A DNA stretch of 64,000 nt, taken from contig NZ_FOQT01000003.1 in the NCBI RefSeq assembly GCF_900113805.1, positions 310,001 to 374,000 on the forward strand. Direction: 5' to 3'. The position numbers and the translations under genes are program-made. The notes beneath the pieces are model-generated. The model was not told where the DNA came from and did no database searches. It was given only the letters and a program-made list of their open reading frames with translations. This DNA is from Halpernia frigidisoli. GTDB lineage: Bacteria > Bacteroidota > Bacteroidia > Flavobacteriales > Weeksellaceae. Of the stretch, positions 26,742 to 34,642 are shown one piece after another; within the stretch, counting starts at the first letter, position 1, and each line of letters begins with the position of its first letter.

Positions 26742-26769
26742 CCTTTAATAAGAAATTTCTTGTTAAAGG
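26742..26769. other. Hairpin between lytTR remnant and intact gene
   Basis: CCTTTAA (26742-26748) can pair with TTAAAGG (26763-26769), and the inner AGAAATTTCT is self-complementary. It may be a terminator-like hairpin left from the remnant, but no clear T-tract follows. Confidence 0.35.
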
Positions 26770-26796
26770 TTTATACCCTTTTTGTTTAATAAGCAA

Positions 26797-27540
26797 TTAT
26801 TTCACCAACCAATCCTTAAATTCCTTCACGCGATCGCGGCTTACGGTAATTTCCAGTTCGGGTTGAAACTCGAGATCGACTTTGTAATAGGGCGAAGTAT
26901 GGATGTTTTTAATGAAATTTAAATTAATAATGACCTGTCGGTTTACGCGGAAAAATTGTTTAGAATCTAAACTTTGTTCCAGTTCTTCTAAAGTGAAATC
27001 CGTGGGATAAACGCGGTCTTTGGTTTGTAAATAGGCAATTTTATTTTCGCTGTAAAAACACGACACCTCATCGGTAGAAATGATCTTTAAATTATAACCG
27101 ATCTTCACTAAAATCCGGGATAATTTTGACTCTTCTTTCTTAATTAAATTTTTGAAATTTAATTCGTTAGAAGGCAGTTCACTTGGTAAGAACGATTTAA
27201 ATTTATCAACGGCTTTTTCGAGATCTTCCTGCAAAATGGGTTTTAAAAGATAATCGATAGAATTCAGTTTAAAAGCCTTCAACGTATATTGATCATAAGC
27301 CGTGGTGAAGATCATAAAACTTTGCACGGGATATTTTTCAAAAATATCGAAAGACATTCCGTCACCAAGCATAATATCAGAAAATATGAGTTGTGGCGAT
27401 TCATTATTTTGAAACCAATCTAAACTTTCTTCTACAGAAGACAAGACGGCAACTATTTCTAAATCAGGGATTAAACCTAACATTCTTTCTAGTTTTCTGG
27501 CGGCTGGTTTTTCATCTTCGATGATAACGGTTTTGATCAT
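26797..27540 (-). CDS. LytTR-family response regulator
   Basis: 247 residues from the ATG at 27540 (MIKTVIIEDEKPAARK). The receiver domain has an acidic pocket near Glu8/Asp9 and phosphoacceptor Asp55 (LIFSDIMLGD). The C-terminal LytTR DNA-binding domain covers about 145-247 (ILVKIGYNLKIISTDEVSCFYSE, FFRVNRQVIINLNFIKNI). It is the last gene of the 2TM/LytS/methyltransferase cluster and is the likely partner of the kinase at 28845-30164. A GTG further upstream is open but less likely. A diverged copy of its 3' end lies just downstream, at 26634-26729. Confidence 0.93.
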   Translation of the reverse strand: MIKTVIIEDEKPAARKLERMLGLIPDLEIVAVLSSVEESLDWFQNNESPQLIFSDIMLGDGMSFDIFEKYPVQSFMIFTTAYDQYTLKAFKLNSIDYLLKPILQEDLEKAVDKFKSFLPSELPSNELNFKNLIKKEESKLSRILVKIGYNLKIISTDEVSCFYSENKIAYLQTKDRVYPTDFTLEELEQSLDSKQFFRVNRQVIINLNFIKNIHTSPYYKVDLEFQPELEITVSRDRVKEFKDWLVK

Positions 27541-27553
27541 TTTGCTTTTTTTT

Positions 27554-27670
27554 ACCACAAAGTCACAAAGATTAATTCTAAAATCACTGACACGAAGGAC
27601 ACAATGAATTTAAAATAATTACTTGATAAAATTTTTTTTAAAATTACGTAATTCTTTGTGACTTTGTGGT
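27554..27670. repeat. Long-spaced inverted repeat (ACCACAAAGTCACAAAG)
   Basis: A perfect 17-bp arm pair: ACCACAAAGTCACAAAG at 27554-27570 and its complement at 27654-27670, separated by 83 bases. It lies between the methyltransferase and lytTR genes. Words of this kind recur between genes in many Bacteroidota; the function is unknown. Confidence 0.65.
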
Positions 27671-27681
27671 TTTGAAATTTA

Positions 27682-28242
27682 TTAATAAATAAAAGGAATC
27701 AGTTTTTTCGTCCGCTTCATGTAATCTGTATATTCACTTCCAAATTGTTCTGTTAAGACTTTTTCTTCGATTTTAATGCGCCAAAGAAACATTGAAAATA
27801 CAGGAATTAAAAGGACGATTGCAGCGATCCAGTTGTTTAAAACCAAAGCCAAACCGACAAAAGTGAGCAATGAAAAACTATAAGATGGATGTCTGATGTA
27901 TTTATAAAAGCCGTCTGTAATGAGTTTGTGGTCTTTCACGATCGTTACATCAACTGTGAAATATTTGCCTAAATTATAAACGACAACCAAGCGGAAAATC
28001 ACGCCCAACATTAAAAAAGCTAAACCAATAATTTGAAAAATTTCGTTTGAATAAAAAGGAAAGTGGCTTGCTTTCGCGATAAATATCCCAAAGAATATGC
28101 TGAAGCCGATCACGATCCAAAGGTAGGAGAGCGACTTTTTGTCTTTGCTGTTTTCAGCTCTGCTTCCAGAACGCATTTTTAAAAGTAAAAATACTTCTGA
28201 AAGCGCCCAAATGAACATAATGATCGTTGTTGCTGTTCCCAT
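27682..28242 (-). CDS. Isoprenylcysteine methyltransferase-like membrane protein
   Basis: 186 residues with four or five membrane segments. The C-terminal half has the ICMT/phospholipid-methyltransferase pattern: TDGFYKYIRHPSYSFSLLTFVGLAL and a terminal KIEEKVLTEQFGSEYTDYMKRTKKLIP, which bind S-adenosylmethionine in this fold. Bacterial members have largely unknown substrates, perhaps lipids. It is placed between the 2TM genes and the lytTR regulator on the same strand, so it is probably part of that operon. Confidence 0.85.
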   Translation of the reverse strand: MGTATTIIMFIWALSEVFLLLKMRSGSRAENSKDKKSLSYLWIVIGFSIFFGIFIAKASHFPFYSNEIFQIIGLAFLMLGVIFRLVVVYNLGKYFTVDVTIVKDHKLITDGFYKYIRHPSYSFSLLTFVGLALVLNNWIAAIVLLIPVFSMFLWRIKIEEKVLTEQFGSEYTDYMKRTKKLIPFIY

Positions 28243-28243
28243 T

Positions 28244-28543
28244 TTATTTGTATTTGTCCATTAATTCCTGAATTTTTCTTTCTTCCCAATCGTTTCCAAA
28301 AATAAAATTAGGCATGAAAACGCTTATTCCGTGCGCCGCTAAACCAATTCCCCAGAAGAATGCCGTGAGAAAATTTTGGTATTGAAAATAACTTTCGCCC
28401 GGTTTTAAATCTTGATAATTAAAGTAAGCGATCAGTAAATTAACGCAAACGTAAACCAAAAAATGAATGTAAAATCCTTTAATTTTCTCAACTTTTTTCT
28501 TTGCTTGTCGGTATTTTATTTCGTCTGAATTGTTAGTTTCCAT
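28244..28543 (-). CDS. 2TM-domain protein
   Basis: 99 residues made of a single 2TM domain: a charged N-terminus (AKKKVEKIKGFYIHF), two membrane helices at about 25-42 and 60-78, and the C-terminal motif FGNDWEERKIQELMDKYK. It has three relatives in the same operon, including one fused to the kinase. It overlaps the upstream 2TM gene by 11 bases and lies two bases from the methyltransferase gene. The function of 2TM domains is unknown, and a membrane-signalling role is inferred from their link to LytS kinases. Confidence 0.85.
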   Translation of the reverse strand: METNNSDEIKYRQAKKKVEKIKGFYIHFLVYVCVNLLIAYFNYQDLKPGESYFQYQNFLTAFFWGIGLAAHGISVFMPNFIFGNDWEERKIQELMDKYK

Positions 28544-28829
28544 GGTTGTTTTGATTTAGTTCTCGATCCATAATTTTGCGTTCCCAACTTGCATTTAAAA
28601 AGAATGTTTTGACGCCTTTTATGGCTAAAATAATTCCCCAAACCCAAAAAACCCCGGAAATCTTTCCAATATGAAATATGCTGATCTCTTTATTTAAATA
28701 ATCTGCTCGAAAATAATAAAATGCCAAAGCAATTATGAAAATTGCCAAACCTGTATAGAATTTTTTCATTTGGCGTACCCTTTCTTTTGCTATCGAATAA
28801 TCGATTTCGTTCTTTGATAAATTTTCCAT
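28533..28829 (-). CDS. 2TM-domain protein, divergent copy
   Basis: 98 residues with the same plan: YSIAKERVRQMKKFYTGLA before the first helix, two membrane helices, and ASWERKIMDRELNQ at the end. It lacks the central AFFWGIGLAAHG core shared by the copies at 28244 and 30288 and is the most diverged of the set. It starts 16 bases after the kinase gene, overlaps the next 2TM gene and is certainly co-transcribed. Confidence 0.82.
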   Translation of the reverse strand: MENLSKNEIDYSIAKERVRQMKKFYTGLAIFIIALAFYYFRADYLNKEISIFHIGKISGVFWVWGIILAIKGVKTFFLNASWERKIMDRELNQNNHGN

Positions 28830-28844
28830 TTTTATAAAAGTTTT

Positions 28845-30164
28845 TTAGTTTTGTTTATTTAAAATTTTCTGAATTTGCTGCTCTTCCCAATCTTTGCTGA
28901 TGCCAAAAACTGAAATTGCCTGGATAATAATGCTTAATCCCCAACCGAGCATCGGCCACCAAAACCAATGGTATTCTGGCGCCGTATAAAGATTTACAAA
29001 AATTAAAAAGGGAATAATGACGCAGAAAGAAGTAAGACTTCCATAGAAATTTTTTAATTCTTTGACGCGTTTTGATGCTTTTTCGTAAGCGTTGTTTTCT
29101 GAAATATTTGAAGTGTTCATTTTTGTTGTTTTTTGTGTTAAAATTGGTAGTTTGACTTTAAAATAATCAGCAGACTTTTCTATAAAAACATTTCTTTTGG
29201 TTAATAAAGCGTACCGCTGAACGATGTTTGAAAGTCCGATTCCGGAAGATTCTTTGATGTTTTCTCTAAACTGAAGATTGTTCTCTATTAATAAATTTCC
29301 ATCTTCCGAACTGATTTTTATATGCAAAGGTTTTGCAGAAGTGGCGAAATTATGTTTGATGCAGTTTTCTAAAATTAATTGCAGTGAAAGCGGCACGACA
29401 AAATGCAGTTTATCACTTTCCTTGACATTAAATTCAAAAGTCACGCTGTCTTCAAAACGGGTTTTCAAAAGTGCTGTGTAAGTTTTTGCAAACTCAATTT
29501 CTTCTTCCACGGAAACCAATTCTTTGTCTTTTTGCTCTAAAATATAGCGGTAAATTTTCGACATTGATGCCGTAAAAACCTGCGCTTGCTCTGGGTTTTC
29601 ATCAATTAAAGCGCTGAGAACATTTAAAGAATTAAATAAAAAATGCGGATCGAGTTGGTTTTTTAAAGTTTCAAACTGTGCGTTCGCAGATTTTGCAATT
29701 AATTTTTGTTCTACAACTTCCTTTTTTGACGCCTTTTTCCATTCATTCATAAAACCTCTCGCGTGGAAAATTGCGGAAAACAAGAGTGCGACATTAACAA
29801 TGATCCAGTTGAACATTCCCATTTCACCTTTTAAAAAATTAGCAGGATCGTTTTTTTGAAGAACAATTAAATTTAAATAATTACAAACAAAAACTAAAAA
29901 AACATTAACGAAAAGTGTTGAAATTATACCTAAAATAATTCTTGTCCGCGTATCGTCGATCCAGGAATATTTTGAATTTAGGTAGCAATTCGTGTAATAA
30001 TTTCCCATGATGAAAACGAAAGAATACATAAAGGAAATCGCGAAACTGATCACCAGATTATAGAAGGATTTATTATCATTAAAAAAAGTAAAAAAGAAAA
30101 TGCCCGTTGCGAATGAAGTCCAGAGCATTGTGATAAATTTTCCTCTTAAATCTTTTGTTTCCAT
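28845..30164 (-). CDS. LytS-type sensor histidine kinase with C-terminal 2TM domain
   Basis: 439 residues. Four membrane segments lie in about 12-135. The His_kinase (LytS/YehU) domain has phosphoacceptor His174 in LKNQLDPHFLFNSLN. A degenerate ATPase part follows (LQLILENCIKHNF, SGIGLSNIVQRY). From Met349 a complete 91-residue 2TM domain is appended (KASKRVKELKNFYGSL to DWEEQQIQKILNK). That domain looks like a whole stand-alone protein joined through the linker TQKTTK, suggesting recent fusion by loss of a stop. The likely partner is the LytTR regulator at 26797. Confidence 0.9.
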   Translation of the reverse strand: METKDLRGKFITMLWTSFATGIFFFTFFNDNKSFYNLVISFAISFMYSFVFIMGNYYTNCYLNSKYSWIDDTRTRIILGIISTLFVNVFLVFVCNYLNLIVLQKNDPANFLKGEMGMFNWIIVNVALLFSAIFHARGFMNEWKKASKKEVVEQKLIAKSANAQFETLKNQLDPHFLFNSLNVLSALIDENPEQAQVFTASMSKIYRYILEQKDKELVSVEEEIEFAKTYTALLKTRFEDSVTFEFNVKESDKLHFVVPLSLQLILENCIKHNFATSAKPLHIKISSEDGNLLIENNLQFRENIKESSGIGLSNIVQRYALLTKRNVFIEKSADYFKVKLPILTQKTTKMNTSNISENNAYEKASKRVKELKNFYGSLTSFCVIIPFLIFVNLYTAPEYHWFWWPMLGWGLSIIIQAISVFGISKDWEEQQIQKILNKQN

Positions 30165-30205
30165 TTTGTAAATTTAATTATTTAAATAATCCTCTGAATA
30201 TTTTT

Positions 30206-30285
30206 TCTCTCGCAGATTTTAAGGATTTGGCAGATTTTAAAATAAAAGATATAAATTTGTTACATCTTAATAATCTGCGGGAAAT
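30206..30285. repeat. AATCTGCG-type intergenic repeat, second copy
   Basis: Begins TCTCTCGCAGATTTTAAGG and ends TAATCTGCGGGAAA, resembling the element at 11849-11922 (TCTCTCGCAGATTTTTCAG and its inverse). It lies between the 2TM gene stop at 30288 and the kinase start. Confidence 0.5.
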
Positions 30286-30287
30286 AT

Positions 30288-30578
30288 TTATTTATTTAAT
30301 ATTTTCTCAATCTGATTTTGTTCCCATTCTCTTCCGAAAATAAAATCTCTTCCAAACACTGAAAATCCATGTGCTGCAAGACCAATTCCCCAGAAAAATG
30401 CCGTCATAAAAGGATCAGAAGTTTGTAAACTAAATGGACTGTCGATGTAGCAACTTGCGATAATAAATAGGTTTACAAATAAATAAACAGTCGCGTGCGT
30501 GTAAAATCCTTTGATACATTTCACTCTTTTTTGAGCGTTTGCTAATTTTTCGTCTGAAGTTAAAGTGTAAGTTTCCAT
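30288..30578 (-). CDS. 2TM-domain protein, first gene of the cluster
   Basis: 96 residues from the ATG at 30578 (METYTLTSDEK). Same domain as at 28244: AQKRVKCIKGFYTHATVYLF, the core TAFFWGIGLAAHGFSVFG and the C-terminal FGREWEQNQIEKILNK. The core segment is nearly identical to that of the 28244 copy, so these two are close paralogues. It precedes the kinase gene by about 120 bases. A longer start reaching 30641 is open but adds no conserved sequence. Confidence 0.85.
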   Translation of the reverse strand: METYTLTSDEKLANAQKRVKCIKGFYTHATVYLFVNLFIIASCYIDSPFSLQTSDPFMTAFFWGIGLAAHGFSVFGRDFIFGREWEQNQIEKILNK

Positions 30579-30695
30579 TGTGATAAAATTTATTTGGTTA
30601 ATTAATACTGTAAAGATACTTTGGGAATCAGGCGTTTGCAATAATTTTCGACTGGGTGGTAAGTTTTTTATACTGAATGGGATTTAATTTTGCGT

Positions 30696-30756
30696 TTGTC
30701 ATTCTGACGAAGGAAGAATCTGTAGTGTTAAGATTCTTCCTTCGTCAGAATGACAA
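30696..30756. repeat. Perfect 26-bp palindromic repeat (GTCATTCTGACGAAGG type)
   Basis: Left arm 30696-30721 begins TTGTCATTCTGACGAAGG; right arm 30731-30756 is its exact complement; the loop is nine bases. The form resembles the palindrome nested in the repeat at 22459-22515 (both open GTCATT and end AATCT). It lies in the 335-base gap between the 2TM gene and the 30914 gene. Confidence 0.8.
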
Positions 30757-30780
30757 GATAACGTCAAAAAAAATCCGTGC

Positions 30781-30829
30781 AAATCTGTGAAATCCGTGAG
30801 CAAATTCAGCGCACAGCTTTCACAGATTT
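30781..30829. repeat. Short inverted repeat AAATCTGTGAAA
   Basis: Arms AAATCTGTGAAA (30781-30792) and TTTCACAGATTT (30818-30829) are perfect complements, with CCGTG words around them. It is adjacent to the longer palindrome at 30696-30756. Confidence 0.5.
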
Positions 30830-30870
30830 ACACAGATCAAAATCTCAATTACTGTAACCTTTTAACAAAA

Positions 30871-30893
30871 AAATCCCGCAAAAAGCAGGATTT
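30871..30893 (-). terminator. Terminator of the 30914-31570 gene
   Basis: Stem AAATCCCGC (30871-30879) with GCAGGATTT (30885-30893), one mismatch, five-base loop. A T-tract follows on the minus strand. It lies 20 bases beyond the minus-strand gene stop. Confidence 0.65.
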
Positions 30894-30913
30894 AATTTTG
30901 AACTTTGGTGAGA

Positions 30914-31570
30914 TTATTTCCCCACTTGAGAAAGAAAATAATCCGCTTCCTCTTTTCCCCAAGTTGGATCTAACGCACTTTTTGATTTATAAACTGCAAA
31001 CTGCGCCTGGGCTTTTTTAAATAATTCAATGCCTTTTTCTTTACTTCCGCCGTATTGTTCCGGCGTGTAATACGTGTCTTCCGCTTTTAATAAAGAGATT
31101 CTTGGGTTTTCCGGATCCATTTTTTCTGCAGTTGCAAGAAGTTCGGCAGCCGTAGAACCTTCACTCATAAAGCGCGATTGCGGATCAACCATCATTCTCA
31201 TACTGTGAGACATTTTTTCAAGAATAGTTAACTCTACATTATTTGGGGAAAGTGTTTGGGCAATATCAATGTGTTTTTGCGCATCATCAGCCAAAGCATC
31301 CAGTTGTGAAAGATCATTCGCGCGCATTAGGATTCTGCCTTTTTGAATGTCTGCATAAGCCGCGTAATATTGTGGCAACCATTCTTTATTTTCCTTTAAA
31401 GCAATTCTGGAAAAGTCATTGGCAAGAGCGCCAAGTTCATCTGCGCTTTGACTTTGCTGCACTTTCATCACTTTGTCTTTCATGGCGGTTTCGTAAGCGG
31501 TTTGTGCAAATGCATTGATTCCGGTGAAAGTTAATAAAAGTGTTAATGCTAAATTTTTGATCGTTTTCAT
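30914..31570 (-). CDS. Periplasmic TPR-like hypothetical protein
   Basis: 218 residues with a signal peptide (about 1-22, ending INAFAQ). The mature part is helical, with TPR-like segments such as WLPQYYAAYADIQKGRIL, AQKHIDIAQTLSPNNVELTILE and LLATAEKMDPENPRISLLKAEDTYY. It is probably periplasmic and involved in protein contact. No enzyme motif is visible. It is located upstream of the TonB-dependent receptor gene's end and separate from it. Related proteins are common in this group without known function. Confidence 0.78.
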   Translation of the reverse strand: MKTIKNLALTLLLTFTGINAFAQTAYETAMKDKVMKVQQSQSADELGALANDFSRIALKENKEWLPQYYAAYADIQKGRILMRANDLSQLDALADDAQKHIDIAQTLSPNNVELTILEKMSHSMRMMVDPQSRFMSEGSTAAELLATAEKMDPENPRISLLKAEDTYYTPEQYGGSKEKGIELFKKAQAQFAVYKSKSALDPTWGKEEADYFLSQVGK

Positions 31571-31710
31571 AATATTATTTTTAATTGGTTTGTTAATGAT
31601 AATGTAAAGATATACTGAGATTTTTTTATTTAAAACTAATTTTTGCTGAACGGTTATTTTTGATTTCTGAACGGTTTAAAATCTTGATTCTTGGCTCTTT
31701 ATTCTAAAAT

Positions 31711-33918
31711 CTATAAGTTATTATTAATCGCATCATTCGTTTTATCCTGTCCGAAACTAATGAAAGCACCGATAAAGACGAAAGTATTGACAGTTGGCGT
31801 AACGGGCGAACGTCGCAATCCATTATTTGAATAATTATAGCCATAAATATTTTTCTGCCCTAAAATATTGGAAACACTCAACACTAAAACAGTAAATGCT
31901 TTCGAATCTTTTTTACCCAAATTCGGCAGATAATTTAAACTGAAGTTTAGTCCGCTGTAATCTTTTAATTTTCCTTCATTTCTGATTATATTTTGTCCGT
32001 TGTTATCAACAATATCATAATAAGGACGGCCGGAAGAATAGGTATAAGACATATTAAAACCCGTTTTCCATTTGGTAACGAACTTTTTCGCCACCGCAGA
32101 AAGTGTGTGTTTCGCTGCAAAACCAGGCGCCAGACTTATTGGATAATTTTGAAAATCACGTTTGGAATCCAGGTAAGAATAGGTGACCCAGTAATCGATG
32201 TCTTTGATGGATTTTTTATCGCGCCAGAACAATTCCAGACCTTTCGCAAAACCATTTCCTTGGTTATTAATTGCTGTAGAAAAATTCTGATTTCCATTGG
32301 TTTTAATTAGTTGATCGTATTTTTTGTAAAATGCTTCCAATCTTAAATTTCTGCCTTCTGTATTTCTTTGGATCTGGAAAATATAATGGTCCGCTTTTTG
32401 AAAAGTTAGTGGCACGTTGGAATTTAAATATTTACTTTCCGGGTTTTGAAAAAATTTACCGTAAGCCAAAGAAGTGGTAAAATCTTTCGCAATTCTGTAC
32501 GCAACGGCAACTCTTGGGGCAAAATTCCAGTGATTTAAATAAGAAGAATTTTCTGCACGCGCGCCAATTTTAGCAGAAAAATTGTTTGAAAAACCAAGAT
32601 CAGTTTCTACAAATCCGGCAGAAAGTAAGTCTGAATAGTTTTTTTGGAAAATTCCATATCGAGAATCTTCATTGGCATTATTGAACTCAAAACCACCACG
32701 AACGGCAGAAATTTTATTAAATTTTCTTTCTAAAACTGCTTTTGCATTAATGTAATTTCCAGTTGTTTTTGAATTAATTGTATTCTGCGGAACGTTATTT
32801 AGCAAAGTGGTAAAATCAACATCAGATTTATTATAAGTGTAAGACGATCCAACATTAAGTAAATATCTCCCGAATTTTTGTTTAAATGAAAGATTTTGAA
32901 AAATATTATTTCCCTTCAAAGCAACCTTATTTTTATCAGAATCCGGTTCTAAACTTTCAGATAAAACCGCCAGTTTATTGGTATCAAATTTTGTATAATA
33001 TTTTAAAAATCCGCCGCCTTTTGTTTTAATTCTGAAATTAGCATCGGCACTTATGTTTTGCGGCACTTTGTCAAAATCTGTGTTGTATTTTAACAATTTA
33101 TCTACTAATGTTATGTTTAAATAACCTAAACTCGCGCCATAAGAAGCCGTTTTTGCTGTATTTAATTTCTGATAACTTCCGTTTAAAAATATTGGTGAAA
33201 CGCCGATGTCAAAAGAAGTCTGTTCCGGAAGATCCACACTTTCCAGAATTAAAACGCCGGACAAAGCCTGACCGTAAAGCGCAGAATAACCGCCGCTGGA
33301 AAAAATATTTCCTTTAAATAAAGATGTATTAAACTGATCTCTACCAGCAATCCCGGGAACAGAATTTGAGAAATAATTGTTGATCAAACTGCCGTCCATA
33401 AAAATTTTGGTTTCAGCGCCGGTTCCGCCACGCACGAAAATTCCTTCCGTTTCGCCAACTTTTTGCACACCGGGAAGATAATTTAAAGCTGCAGTAATTT
33501 GTCCGTCTGCGCCTGCAGTTGTATAGATGTCAATTGGTGTTAATAAAGCAGTTGCACGTTTTTTATCGCTCGCTTCAATGCTTCCGGCGGAAATTACAAC
33601 GGCGTCAATTTCATTAAGCTGTTCTTTTAATTCAACATCTTGCGTGATGTTTTCCGTCGAAATAATGATCGGTCTTTCCACATTTTCAAACTTTGTATTG
33701 GTAAAAACCAATATTTTATTACCTTTTTCACAAGTTTCGAAAGTGTAATTTCCCTCTGCATCAGAAGTTGCGCCATCGTAAGTGTCTTTTAAAGTAATAG
33801 AAATATTTGCAACGCCTTTATTTTTGTAACTGATCTTTCCGCTGATTTTTATCTGCGCAAAAAAAACGCCGCTTATTAAGAATGTTAGAATAGAAATGAT
33901 TTTCAAAATTGATTTCAT
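31711..33918 (-). CDS. TonB-dependent outer-membrane receptor
   Basis: 735 residues from the ATG at 33918. A signal peptide (to about 22, VFFAQ) precedes an N-terminal carboxypeptidase-regulatory-like domain (about 23-105, KISGKISYKNKGVANISITLKD). A plug follows with YLPGVQKVGETEGIFVRGGTGAETKIFMDG, and then a beta-barrel ending in aromatic-rich strands. It imports a bulky substrate across the outer membrane; siderophore, sugar or peptide cannot be distinguished. No SusD partner is adjacent, so it is not a polysaccharide utilisation locus. The ExbB/ExbD system at 655-1728 could energise it. Confidence 0.9.
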   Translation of the reverse strand: MKSILKIISILTFLISGVFFAQIKISGKISYKNKGVANISITLKDTYDGATSDAEGNYTFETCEKGNKILVFTNTKFENVERPIIISTENITQDVELKEQLNEIDAVVISAGSIEASDKKRATALLTPIDIYTTAGADGQITAALNYLPGVQKVGETEGIFVRGGTGAETKIFMDGSLINNYFSNSVPGIAGRDQFNTSLFKGNIFSSGGYSALYGQALSGVLILESVDLPEQTSFDIGVSPIFLNGSYQKLNTAKTASYGASLGYLNITLVDKLLKYNTDFDKVPQNISADANFRIKTKGGGFLKYYTKFDTNKLAVLSESLEPDSDKNKVALKGNNIFQNLSFKQKFGRYLLNVGSSYTYNKSDVDFTTLLNNVPQNTINSKTTGNYINAKAVLERKFNKISAVRGGFEFNNANEDSRYGIFQKNYSDLLSAGFVETDLGFSNNFSAKIGARAENSSYLNHWNFAPRVAVAYRIAKDFTTSLAYGKFFQNPESKYLNSNVPLTFQKADHYIFQIQRNTEGRNLRLEAFYKKYDQLIKTNGNQNFSTAINNQGNGFAKGLELFWRDKKSIKDIDYWVTYSYLDSKRDFQNYPISLAPGFAAKHTLSAVAKKFVTKWKTGFNMSYTYSSGRPYYDIVDNNGQNIIRNEGKLKDYSGLNFSLNYLPNLGKKDSKAFTVLVLSVSNILGQKNIYGYNYSNNGLRRSPVTPTVNTFVFIGAFISFGQDKTNDAINNNL

Positions 33919-33933
33919 AGTTTTAATTTTGAC

Positions 33934-33941
33934 CAAAGATA
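33934..33941 (-). promoter_or_regulatory. Candidate -7 box for the TonB-dependent receptor
   Basis: On the minus strand TATCTTTG matches TAnnTTTG and lies 15 bases before the ATG at 33918, giving a very short leader. Confidence 0.4.
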
Positions 33942-34045
33942 ATTTCAGTGTATATTTATACCTAATTTTTCTGCCTGAGTTGTAGAATTCTGTTTCTAAA
34001 CGGTAGTAAAATTATTAACTTAAGAATTAATCTAAATTAAATAAT

Positions 34046-34573
34046 ATGAAAAATTTTAAATTTTTACTTTTTGCAGCAGCTGGCGTTACGGCAACGTCTT
34101 GTGGTTCTATGAAAAAAATGAAAACCATGAAAACCATGACGGAAACCATTAATTCTAAAAGCGGAACAAATACCCAGGGAACTGCGAAATTTACCGAAGA
34201 CGGCGCGATGGTGGAAATGGACATGAATGTTTACAAATTAACACCCGGAACTCACGCCGTTCATATCCATGAATTTGGAAACTGCTCTGCAACAGATGCA
34301 AGTTCTGCCGGCGGACACTGGAATCCTTCAAAAGATGATCATGGAAAATTCGATTCTGCACATTTTCATATGGGCGATATCGGAAACTTAGTTGCTGATA
34401 AAAACGGAACGGCTAGATTAATTTTTAAAACCGATAAATGGTGTCTGGGATGTTCTGACGACTCAAAAAATATCGTGGGAAAAGCGATTGTTATTCATGC
34501 AGGAAAAGATGATTTCATGACGCAACCGACAGGAAACGCTGGTGGTAGAGTTGGATGTGTAGAGATAAAATAA
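34046..34573 (+). CDS. sodC: Cu/Zn superoxide dismutase, lipoprotein form
   Basis: 175 residues. The lipoprotein-type N-terminus (FAAAGVTATSCGS, with Cys19 lipidated) places it at the membrane facing the periplasm. The Cu/Zn SOD core has HAVHIHEFGNCSATD (copper ligands), GGHWNPSKDDHG, DSAHFHMGDIGNL (zinc ligands) and the C-terminal IHAGKDDF and GNAGGRVGC with the disulfide Cys. It dismutates superoxide. It is followed by a strong terminator shared with the convergent protease gene. Confidence 0.92.
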   Translation: MKNFKFLLFAAAGVTATSCGSMKKMKTMKTMTETINSKSGTNTQGTAKFTEDGAMVEMDMNVYKLTPGTHAVHIHEFGNCSATDASSAGGHWNPSKDDHGKFDSAHFHMGDIGNLVADKNGTARLIFKTDKWCLGCSDDSKNIVGKAIVIHAGKDDFMTQPTGNAGGRVGCVEIK

Positions 34574-34592
34574 ATCCTAAATTTCATCAAAT

Positions 34593-34626
34593 AAAAAAGG
34601 CCGGAAATTAATTTCCGGCCTTTTTT
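34593..34626. terminator. Bidirectional terminator between sodC and the tail-specific protease
   Basis: A perfect palindrome (AAAAAAGGCCGGAAATT at 34593-34609 and its complement) followed by T on each strand. It lies between two convergent genes. Confidence 0.88.
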
Positions 34627-34642
34627 TCTGTAATTATTTTAT

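Noticed and set aside
23835-26796. Integrative element with integrase or tRNA attachment site
   Set aside because: No integrase, transposase, tRNA or flanking att repeat was seen; only the two gene-end remnants mark the edges.
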